From Trichinella spiralis (taxonomy: Eukaryota > Nematoda > Enoplea > Trichinellida > Trichinellidae), in contig CM012954.1 in the NCBI GenBank assembly GCA_000181795.3, forward strand, positions 7,308,733 to 7,372,732: DNA of 64,000 bases. The letters run 5' to 3'. This document shows, one piece after another, positions 38,801-47,902 of this stretch. A program made the translations under genes and the position numbers. The notes under the pieces were generated by a model that saw only the letters and a program-made list of their open reading frames with translations, did no database searches and was not told the origin of the DNA. Position 1 is the first letter of the stretch, and every line of letters begins with the position of its first letter.

Positions 38801-39440
38801 ACTCAATGGGAATAGCTTTTTCACTGAACTCTCTTTTGCCGACGTTGATCTCATGGAACATACAAATGGGTGTCGAATAAAATAAATTGTAGATATCGTA
38901 TATGTCTTTTGTGGACAAAATTAATTTAGTTTCATATTCCCAGTCATACTGATGAGTCTTGTTATGCATTATATAAAGTTGTTCATTCGTGGTATGAGTG
39001 TAATTACTGAATTCCCAACTCATGGTGGAGTCATCCTCATTATTGACCACATCGGCAATGTACAATCCATTAAGGATGGAGAATTCAGTCGTATTTCCAG
39101 AGAGTTTCCAGATCGCGTCTTTGATCAGAGCGATCTGTTCTTTTTCATTGAACCAGGAAAATAATACAGAATTTGGGTACTTAGTTGTGCAAGAGCTGTA
39201 GGCACTTTCGAACCAATTGGGCTCCTCACCAACCAAATCGATTTCAACCATTGTAAGGCATCGTTTGTTCGTGGAATCGTAAACACCACGTACGCCATTT
39301 GGACAAGAACCAAACAATTCGGACGTGGTCAAGTGGAAGACAAGGCAGAGCAAACCAAGGATCGTAGAAAAGTTTTCTAAAAAAGAAATAAAAATTAGTA
39401 TTGAATTAAATGCTCACTCTCTGAACAGCCGGTTACCCAT
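35854..39440 (-). CDS. type I membrane protein: lectin-like N-domain, 12 EGF repeats, acidic stalk, TM, short tail
   Basis: Probable cell-surface adhesion or receptor protein, role unknown. A 19-exon model gives about 818 aa. Exon 1 (39440-39437) is just ATGG; exon 2 (39376-38747) starts with the signal peptide NFSTILGLLCLVF and a cysteine-bearing domain of about 190 residues. Its pattern (W-FESAYSSC, LFSWFNEKEQIALI, ALCSITYDG) resembles a C-type lectin-like fold, with modest certainty. An odd short exon with CDEGFQGVFC follows. Then come twelve EGF modules (about residues 237-722), one per exon, each with six cysteines and an ending like GYTGKYCE. Next is a 27-residue aspartate/glutamate-rich exon, one TM helix (SLLATAYGIAITGWIVAIVM) and a short tail. 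Nearly all internal introns are phase 1. No close named homologue was recognised. Confidence 0.9.
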
Positions 39441-40270
39441 TGCTCGAACTCGAGAGAAATGAACTAAAACTGCTGAGGAGGCCATTTATATAGGGGAAAA
39501 GTTTTTTAATTTAAAGTTTTCTACTTTAAAACTTAATTCTCTGCTTTTGATTGGTCAGTTAAATCTAGCAGATCGCTTAAATCCAAGCCTGACCATCATT
39601 TATTTTATTATTGTATATAAAAGAATGCATAAAATGCTTTTAAATGCGAAATATTAAAAATTAATATTAAATTTAAATTTTATTTAAATAAATCAGCATC
39701 CTAATATTTTAATCTTTTCAATATATAATGATAATTCCATGCTACGCATATCATAATGCTTTATCAAACGTTTTGTTGCATATTTTTTGGAAGGAATAAA
39801 AAACTCGCATAAAAAATCATATGATTTACTAAAATAAAAATATAAGTGTATAATTCAATTTATAAAAAATTGAAACCGAATAAAATTTTAGTTTTATCAA
39901 ATAAGGTATATTACTGTAAGTACTTAATTTTCATTTACAAAAGAAATTAAAAATATACAAATCATAATTCTTTTATTTAATAAATTAAAATTTTTTCGTT
40001 TAACTTTTCTAAATGAAAACTATAGTTTATTTTCAATTTTACGAAACCTAATTCAATTTGATGCTTCTATCATGAGTTCCACGCGTGAAAGATGTGATTA
40101 CGGTTACAAATAACGGAATAGAATTATTTTTTAGTGCCGGTGAAAACTTTTTTCGACATTTACCAACCTGGCGACCGAAAATATTTTAAGTAAGATTCTA
40201 TTTTATACAGTTATTTATTATTGCAGAAGTTCACAAGTGTAAAGTGCATATCGAATTAAATCTTTTAGAA
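39441..40270. other. bidirectional upstream region of the EGF-repeat and MBD2/3 genes
   Basis: 830 bp of AT-rich DNA between divergent start codons. It contains the TATA box of the EGF-repeat gene (39485-39492) and a splice-acceptor-like TCTTTTAG ending at 40268, 2 nt before the MBD ATG. No gene seen. Confidence 0.65.
39485..39492 (-). promoter_or_regulatory. TATA box of the EGF-repeat gene
   Basis: Minus-strand TATATAAA lies about 50 nt before the ATG at 39440. A start site about 30 nt downstream would leave a 5' UTR of roughly 15-20 nt. One of only two convincing TATA boxes in the window. Confidence 0.5.
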
Positions 40271-41107
40271 ATGGTACGTTCCAAGCAAGGCAAGGCGAAA
40301 CATCGGCAAAAAGTTAACAAAATACGTGAGTGTTTGTTATTAATTGTGGGGCGTTTGTAGGGTCTATTTTTATATTTTATAATTTCTTTGGACTGAATTT
40401 GTCTGTTTGCTTTCATGTTGTAGCTTGCGAAAATGTCACAAAATATTTGGCGAACACTAGCACTCGCCATGGTTTCGATGGCTGTCTATCACCGCCTCTT
40501 CGTCAGACGGCCAGTGTTCTGAAACAGCCTGTCACAATTGTTACCACGAGTTCGAAAAATACAAAACCAGCTCCAGCTGTAGAACTGAAAAGAGCTACCG
40601 GACGACTGACGAAACCTCAGCAACTGTTTGCATTGAAACGTCTCGACAGACTGAGAGCGTGCACATTTCTGTCGCCTTTAGATTGTGATGAAGTCAGATT
40701 TGAAAAAATATTAGCTCCACAAAAGGTTTTACGTATGTATTTTTTGCATTTGTAAACGATTTTCTCTACAGTAAGTAACTGCTTAGCCATCGGTCCCGGA
40801 ATAACTGAAGAAACCGCTACACTATCTTTGGCGGCTGCACTACAGTCCCCCACCCATGGTATCCCGGTTACAGGTCAAACAGGACCCAAACGATCTTTGG
40901 ACGCCAATCCAAGCGTCAACATTAACGCTGAACAACCTTTAATTCAGGTAGATTTGTAAAAAAAGTAGCGGTTACACGGTGCTAGTTCGGTTTTTGCTTA
41001 AGACTGTTGTAATATCGGAGCAGGATGTTTTGAATCAAGAAGAAAGAGTACTGAACGCTCGCCGACGACTTGAAGACGCGCTAAAAAATTTCGGAAAAAC
41101 GAAATAA
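40271..41107 (+). CDS. mbd-2: MBD2/3-like NuRD subunit lacking the methyl-CpG-binding domain
   Basis: Chromatin protein expected in the nucleosome-remodelling deacetylase complex. Four exons: 40271-40325, 40424-40732, 40772-40947, 41024-41107, giving 207 aa. It aligns with the part of human MBD2/MBD3 after the MBD: LRQTASVLKQPVT (human VRQTASIFKQPVT), KPQQLFALKRL (human PRQLFWEKKL), IGPGITEET-LSLAAAL (human VGPGCTDETLLSAIASAL), PVTGQ, and a C-terminal coiled coil QEERVLNARRRLEDALK (human QEELVQQVRKRLEEAL), which in MBD2 binds p66/GATAD2. The N-terminus has only a basic stretch (VRSKQGKAKHRQKVNK), so the MBD fold is missing, as in C. elegans MBD-2. An alternative acceptor 3 nt upstream of exon 4 would add one Gln. 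The acceptor-like TTTTAG|AA just before the ATG suggests tr-splicing of a leader. Confidence 0.92.
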
Positions 41108-42793
41108 TTTTATACCTATACATACATACAGCTTGGTGTCTTACCGCTTTTTTTCTTTTCATTTAAAGCTGAAAAAATTTTGGTGAACATAGTTTGATCG
41201 GAGAAATGTTTTTCATGCACGTTTTCATTTTAGAAAATTTGTTTAGTAAAACATCTGAATATGTTTGACGTAACATTTGCATATATGCCAGTAATTAATG
41301 TTTTCTAAATTTATAAATTGAAGCTTTGTATTGAATTTCCTCATAATGTTCTGATAATTCTACTCATCAAATGAAATGAACATTCTTTGAAAAATCAAAA
41401 TCAAGTGACAACGACCAAATCTTAGCAGTACAATAACTGAAAATAAAGTTGCATGCATTGTTGAGCAGTAATCATGGGGAAATAATATATTTTTTTTCAA
41501 CTATCACGTTTCTAAATTCTAAATTAATTTTAAATATAATTTTGCTTTTCAAAGAATTTTTTTAGAGATTTTTATCAATTGTTGTTTTTCGAAATTTGAA
41601 AAAATTTTCAAACCATCGAATATTATTGTTTAATTATTCAAATATTTCAATTTTGATTTTTTCTGTTTAAAATTTTTTTATATAATCTGAAAAAAATGTC
41701 GGCTTTAAAAATCGAAAATTTGATTTTTTTTGTTACAGTAATTTTGGCGCTTTTATTTTTGTATCTTGTAGAAAATGCACTGTGCTTCGGTGACATCGCA
41801 ATCTTGTATTGCAAAATGACGGCGGTTGGTTCAGCTCGGAAATTCAAGTTTTAAGGTACGGAAATTTCACTTTTGTGCTGTTTAATTTAGATAGTAATTA
41901 TTAATTTATCATTTTGATATTCGTAATGTAATTATGTCGATAATCATAATTTTGTTGTTTTTCTTGTAAACAGTTTTAAGCATTGATCATTGTTTTGACC
42001 AATTGCTTCAAATGTGTCGGCGTGAACGATGTTTAATAGAATGTTTGTGTACCAGTTCTATTTTCATTTATTGAGATAAATTTCATTTATTTAAAAAATG
42101 TTTGATTTCTGTTGTTGTTAAATGTGAAGCGTCATTGTATTTTTGCATTGGTAAATTTCGGGTGTTTGTAAATGCATTTAAATTGCCAGGTCAATTGTTG
42201 AACACAAGCCGCTGCTAGTACCGTAATCAGCATTTTATTACTTTGTATTTTTTTTTAAATATGCAGTAAATTGATCCGTCATCTTGACATCATATTTTAC
42301 ATTTTTATTTGGTTTTACGTAACGTCTGCTGTTTCGTTTAATAAATATATTGGCAAAGATCGACAAATTTCATGTCTTGCTGTTTGTTTGTTTCATCAGT
42401 TGAAGATTTATTATGTTTAATAGTTTCGAAAAGCTTAGACGGCTGCTCTGATTGAAGTGAATTTTCATTTGAAATATTTCAAATTTATTATGCACCTATT
42501 ATTATTCACTTGTTTGTTTGCTTGTTGGCAATGCTTCGTATGATAATAATTGCATTGTTATCTTGTTTAATAAAAAAATGTTTTGAAGAGAAGTTTATTT
42601 CCAAAATTATTGTTCAGCATATAAACAGTATTAAAGTAGATTAAACGAAAAACTGCTGTTAACATTTTGTTAATTTTTTAGCTGTTTTTTCATGTTGTTA
42701 ATTCATTTACAGATAAAATCTCTTGTTTCTTGTATTGACGATTAGTTTTTCTGTCGTAGCTGTCGAATAGTTGTTATTTTTTAAACGGTCACA
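41108..42793. other. gap between MBD2/3 and SLC26 genes
   Basis: AT-rich, no supported exon. Probably holds the MBD 3' UTR and the SLC26 promoter. An acceptor-like CTGTCGTAG ends at 42759, 34 nt before the SLC26 ATG. Confidence 0.6.
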
Positions 42794-45700
42794 ATGCGTG
42801 TACAACGACCTGTCTACACTCAGGTATTTTGGTATTTCTTTTTTTCTTAATTAATTCTTCTCCATGTAAAATATATAGTTATTAAAAATATTATTCATGT
42901 ACAGGATGAACTGAAAAATGCGGGCGATTATCGCCCAGCAGAAGCTCTCTCTGCTAAAGGTCTCTGGCGCCAATGGACAACTGCCGCATTGAAACCGGCT
43001 AATTTATCAGCTTTCCTACGTCGAAGATTTCCGCTAATTGACTGGCTTCCGAAATACAATTTCAGAAGCAATTTTCTTCACGATCTCTTGGCCGGTTTAA
43101 CTGTCGGCATCATGCTCATTCCCCAGTGTATGAAATGAAATTGTCAAATTTATGATTATCGATTTTTCGTTTCTTTTCTTTTTCCATAATCCCTATTAAT
43201 GAAAATTAGGATCTATCTACAGTATATCTAGCTTGAAAATAATTATTTACAGTTTTGCACTGTATTGTATCATTCGTATATTATTAATTTGTAGCTATGG
43301 CATATGGCACTTTGGCTGGTTTGGATCCAGCTCATGGATTGTATACGTCATTTTTTCCTGGCCTAATATATTTCATTATTGGATCTAGTAAACATAACTC
43401 TTTTGGTACGATGCCTTTTTTCAAATTGTAAAATGTTCTCTTCGATCAAATCAACAATTTCAGGTGTATTTGCTGTAATCAGTATGATGGTTGCTTCTGC
43501 TCGATATCGAATCATACCAGAAAATGGTCATAATCAATATTGTATGAAATTTAGATTTGTGAAATTGAAATGCATTTTTTTCATTGCTTTTTTTTCAGCT
43601 ATTGATGAACATAAAAATACATCACACCATATTAATGATAATAATACTTTGAATCTCGGGACAGCTTTAACGCCTCATCAAGTTGTCGCTAGTTTGACTT
43701 TCGCTACAGGCATGTTTTCGGTATTGAATATATTGTCTTCAGTGAAGAAATTTTTTTCAAATAAATTTTCTTTTCAGCTACTATTAGCTGTGCTTAATGC
43801 CAGCTTTTTGTCATTGCTCATATCAGATCAAGTGAGCGCTGGTTATACAGCCGGAGCTGGTATACACGTGTTTTCCGCTCAAATTGACAAAATACTTGGA
43901 ATAAAAGTGAATCGTCATTCAGGACCATTTAAGCTGCTTTACGTGAGTAAATTGTTTTTTTTTTTTTGAATTTAATTTGAATTTAATTTGATTTGATTTT
44001 TATAGCTGTACAGAGATTTGATTTGCAATATAACGTCGTCTGAATGGATTCCGTGCGTCATGTCGGCAGTAACTTTTGTGGTGTTGATCTTTTTCAAAGA
44101 ATTTTTAAATCCCATCATTGCCAAACATTCCCGTTTTTCCGTACCCATTCCGAGCGATTTGATTGTTGTAAATTACGTCATTTATTGTGTGAATTTTAAT
44201 TAATCTTTCTTTTTGTTTTCAATTTAAGATTGTCGTCGGAACGTTGTTTTCTCATTATTTAAATCTTTCCACGTTTTCTGTCGAAATGGTCGGTGAAATT
44301 CCTTCTGGGTAATTTTTCACTTTTCAATTATGCAACGTGAAAAAGAGAAAAAATAAACATATTAAATCAATTCTTTTCAGCATTCCATCGCCAACTTTGC
44401 CAAATTTGCATTTGATTCCGCACATTTTTGGCGACGCTATCAGTATTTCCATTGTTGCTTATTGTATTTCCATGTCGTTGGGGAAGCTGTTTGCTAAAAA
44501 GCATCACTATGCATTGGATGCCAATCAGGTGAGTGATATTATTTTTTTTCTTGTTCTTTTAAATATTATGTTATGGTTACTGAAAAATCAATTTTGTCCA
44601 TATAATGTAAGGAATTGTTTGCCTTGGGAGTGATGCAGAGTATCAGCTCGATTTTCGGATGCATACCTGCCAGTGCGGCAATTGGTCGATCGATGCTTTT
44701 GGAAAGCAGTGGCTGTAAGAGCCAGGTAAAGTTGCATCAACAATTCAATCAAATTAATTATTCTCTGAATAAAATTATTCTATTACAGTTTGCATCACTC
44801 ATTGCTAGCTTGATACTGCTTGTTGTTATTTATTTGATTGGTCCATTGCTCAGAGATCTTCCTGTGGTAATTAATTTTTTCTTTTGTTTTTTTAAAAAAA
44901 TATATATTATATTTTATTTTATTTTCAGGCGATTCTTTCAGTGATCATTGTTGTTGCATTGAAAGGCATTTTGAAACAAATTGGCGATGTGAAATTTTTA
45001 TGGCATGTTTCCAAAGCAGACTTTGTACGAAAGCAATTTGAAATTTTGAAGAAAAAAAATGATTTTTTGTTCTTCTTTAATATTCTAATTTAGGCTGTTT
45101 GGTTTGTCTCATTTTGGGCTACGGTAATTTTGGATTTTACTTACGGCCTAGCAGTTGGCGTTTCTTTTGCTTTCACAGCTTTTGGATTTAAATTTATTGG
45201 GTAAGTAATATTCTGTTTAAAATGCAATGGAATGCTTTTTAATGAGAGAATTTTTGAGAATGAAAAAAAATTATTTTCAATTTCATATTGAAATTTCAAC
45301 TTTGAATTATTTCTTTATTATAGCCCAAAATTGTCAACACTTGGCTCGTTTGAAGAAACAGATCTGTACTTGGACAAGCGATTGTATTTTAAAGTAATTC
45401 CAAGTAGAATGGTATGTGGAAGAATTGATGTTTTCAGTTTTGTCTTTTCTATAGGTAAATGATCTTCCTGATGTGCTTTTGTTCGCTTGGCGAGCTCCAT
45501 TGTTCTACGGAAATGCAGTGTGGTTTGAAGAGCAGATTATTAAAATTATCGATCATTCTGCAAGTTTTAAAGGGAATTATGTGATGGTAATTTTGAAACG
45601 TTGAAATTTATTATTCAAAAAAATTTTAGCCATTCAACGAGTGGTTGTATTTGTATATTTTGTTCAGAGGCGAAGAGGCGAGGATAACATTGTGTCTGGG

Positions 45701-46137
45701 GAAAGTTTAACAGAAATTACATCGTCTCTGCAACGGGATATTGAAGATGAAATAAATTTGCCTTCCAAATCCAATAAGCTCCATATTGTAATCGACTTTT
45801 CCCACGTAAGTTACGTCGATGTTGTCGGCATGAACGCATTGTCGAAGGTATTGCTTTTTAACATTTTTGTTCTGTTGTTTCTATTCTCAGTTATTCATTA
45901 TTCAAACGCAGGTAATGGCAAGAGCATCAATATTGAATGCGAACGTTAGCATAGCCTGTTGTCTGGGTAAGAAGCGACCATTTAAAAAAATAACGTTATT
46001 TTCCAAAATTAATTCTACTCTTTTTAGATGAAGTTGAACAAACGCTCCTCAGTGCTAGTCGAGATATTCAAATGTTGAAAAATGTACATTTTTTTCCATC
46101 AATTTACGATGCTGTTTGCTATTATACTCGTTGTTGA
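42794..46137 (+). CDS. SLC26 family anion transporter (sulfate permease) with STAS domain
   Basis: Plasma-membrane anion exchanger or channel; substrates in the family include sulfate, chloride, oxalate and bicarbonate, not decidable here. Eighteen exons from 42794-42823 to 46028-46137 join in frame to 686 aa. The SLC26 signature is seen near residue 92: [20 protein letters not shown], then SKHNSFGVFAVIS. Later: [71 protein letters not shown] (read as two pieces). About 12-14 hydrophobic segments. The C-terminal STAS domain begins [20 protein letters not shown] and contains [17 protein letters not shown], with an inserted charged loop (RRRGED to LPSKSN). The end [16 protein letters not shown] matches the usual FFPTVHDAV ending, so translation runs through the last possible donor rather than splicing on. 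SNRNP25 starts 278 bp downstream. Confidence 0.95.
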
Positions 46138-46414
46138 TTTATCATTATTATTATTATTATTGTTGTTGTTGTTGTTGTTGTTGTTGTTTTTCAAATTGTT
46201 CCTTATTATTCAATGTTGTAAAAGTAAAGCATTTTATTCACAAATCTGTTTGCGTTTAGTTGGAATCAACAACAGTCTACAACTATTTGAATATATATTG
46301 TTTTTTTTCTCTTTTGATTTTCAATTTTTCAGAACAATCATTTTAGCTATTGGAAATATGAATATTAATATGTTGGTGTGAACTTCTGAATCGAAAGTGG
46401 ACAAAAATATATAG
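46138..46414 (+). other. intercistronic spacer between SLC26 and SNRNP25
   Basis: 277 bp holding an ATT/TTG trinucleotide tract (about 46142-46190) and a strong acceptor TTTTCAATTTTTCAG ending at 46332, 82 nt before the SNRNP25 ATG. A second AG (ATATATAG) abuts the ATG itself at 46414. The spacing fits an operon with trans-splicing of the downstream gene. Confidence 0.5.
46142..46190. repeat. (ATT)n-(GTT)n microsatellite
   Basis: Trinucleotide run changing from ATT to TTG units. Confidence 0.85.
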
Positions 46415-47084
46415 ATGGACGATTTTGATTTGAAAATCAACGAAATTGAGAATCAGATTTCTCAACTTTTTGATGTAATACGTCTGGAATTGAGAATGCA
46501 TAATTTTATCTTTCATTAACTGGATTTATTCACGTTGTCAGGTATTTTAGGATCCATTTTTGAAAAATAGTCTATCCTCAAAAGTGACGATCGATGAACT
46601 GCGCCAGGAAATTGCAATTTTACAAAATGGATCATTGAAAATATTCATCAGACGTTTCGACGGCAAAACAATAGGTATTGAATGTTTTGGATGAGGATTG
46701 AATTATTCCATTTAATGCATAAATTAAGAAATTGATATTGACAAAAATGCTACAGTGAAAGAGTTGAAAAAAGTCATACAGAGAACATTCAGCCGCAAAT
46801 TGTACAACGAGTCATCAATCAAACATATCAACTGGTATGAAATATGAATAGAAAAGAGCAAGAATTGTTCTTTTGGTTTTTTGTTACAGGGCTTATGTTT
46901 GGCGTACATATTGGTTACGATTCAATCAACAAAAGCTTACTGATAATCGAGCACATATTTACCGGTATGTTGTTGTTATTTTGATGAAAAGGTTCTGCAT
47001 ATTTATTTTCATTCACTTGTGCACAGACTCGGCATAAGAGATGGATGTACGTTGCAGTTTTCGAAACGTTTGAAGAGAAAATGA
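46415..47084 (+). CDS. snrnp25: U11/U12 small nuclear ribonucleoprotein 25 kDa protein
   Basis: Component of the U11/U12 di-snRNP of the minor (U12-type) spliceosome, nuclear. Five exons: 46415-46474, 46551-46674, 46729-46834, 46890-46964, 47027-47084, giving 140 aa (human 132). It matches the human protein along its length: DPFLKN-L (human DPLLCDL), the ubiquitin-like core VKELKKVIQRTF (human VLDLKKAIQRYV), the hallmark IKHINWAYVWRTYWL (human IQHISWSYVWRTYHL), KLTDNRAHIYRLGIRDGC (human KLTEDRKKLRDYGIRNRD) and a basic end KRLKRK (human KKLRQK). The splice phases join exactly across the hallmark. C. elegans has no such gene. Confidence 0.93.
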
Positions 47085-47242
47085 AAAAAAAACATACATA
47101 TACATATACATATACATATATATATATGTATATATCTTTTGGTTTCCACAGTGACATTGGAATTCAAAAAAGGCTATTTTTATTAATCAATAATAAATGA
47201 TAATAGTAATTGGATAAGTGACAAAAAAATGGGGGAAAAAGT
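47085..47242. other. gap between convergent SNRNP25 and GNAT genes
   Basis: Only 158 bp, taken up largely by a TA/CATATA microsatellite (47092-47136). Polyadenylation regions of the two genes must lie close together or overlap. Confidence 0.7.
47092..47136. repeat. (CATATA)n / (TA)n microsatellite
   Basis: Hexanucleotide CATATA repeats running into TA. Confidence 0.85.
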
Positions 47243-47902
47243 TCAAACACTTTTGTAATGCAATTTAGCACAGGTTGTACCGTCGTTGCAGATGAACATC
47301 GGTTCATTGGTATCCGGGTCCAGGTAAGAAGTTAGACGAATTGTTTTCCCAGTTTGAAATTGCAGTTTCTCGAAAAGTGCTTGCGACTTGTAATTGGTCG
47401 CAACTGCAACTATAAATTTGCATTTCAATTGTTCGGCTCTTCGAATGGACGCTTCGGTCGCCAGTCGACCAAGTCCTCTTCTGTAGTACTGCGGATGCAC
47501 GGACAGTGTGCAAATTTCCAAATAACTGCTGCCATTCGGAATCACCTCCAGCAAACCTTGTCGCATGAAATTGACAAAATTGTTCATTTTGTTGATTTTT
47601 CTCTCATAATCCACTCCATCCTCATCCTCTGCGTTCAACTGTCCATTCATCACCGTGCCCAGTTGATTCAACGCGCAGGCTACAATTTGACCATTGTCCA
47701 CTCGACGGATTAAAATTGAACTGTCACTTTTCAAACAGTGCAGGGTGGAATTTTTGAAATACAATTCGCATTCGTCCTTTTCAAGCTTGATTGCTTTGTT
47801 CAACGGCTCTTCGAACAGAAAACCTTCGTTGAGTAAGTTGACCAATTCCATCAAATGTTCTGGTTTGGCATTTTCCACTTTGTAGGCAGTTGAATTTTCC
47901 AT
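47243..47902 (-). CDS. intronless GNAT-family N-acetyltransferase, possibly arylalkylamine type
   Basis: Predicted acetyl-CoA-dependent N-acetyltransferase, soluble, 219 aa from the ATG at 47902. The fold is recognised by motif A, LSVHPQYYRRGLGRLATEA (about residues 133-151), with the pyrophosphate-binding loop YYRRGLG, preceded by strand LEICT and followed by the strand FIVAVATNYKSQALFEKLQF typical of motif B. The N-terminal part (PEHLMELVNLLNEGFLFEEPL) resembles invertebrate arylalkylamine/dopamine N-acetyltransferases, but the substrate is not certain. There is no intron, unlike every other complete gene in the window. There is no transit or signal peptide. It is convergent with SNRNP25. 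It could be a retrocopy that became a gene, or a naturally intronless family member. Confidence 0.87.
   Translation of the reverse strand: MENSTAYKVENAKPEHLMELVNLLNEGFLFEEPLNKAIKLEKDECELYFKNSTLHCLKSDSSILIRRVDNGQIVACALNQLGTVMNGQLNAEDEDGVDYERKINKMNNFVNFMRQGLLEVIPNGSSYLEICTLSVHPQYYRRGLGRLATEASIRRAEQLKCKFIVAVATNYKSQALFEKLQFQTGKTIRLTSYLDPDTNEPMFICNDGTTCAKLHYKSV

Noticed and set aside
46082-46381. 99-codon frame spanning the SLC26-SNRNP25 spacer, and a possible extra SLC26 exon at 46333
   Set aside because: The frame is mostly a trinucleotide repeat. Reading straight on after LKN gives [10 protein letters not shown], the proper SLC26 C-terminus, so splicing to 46333 is not needed.
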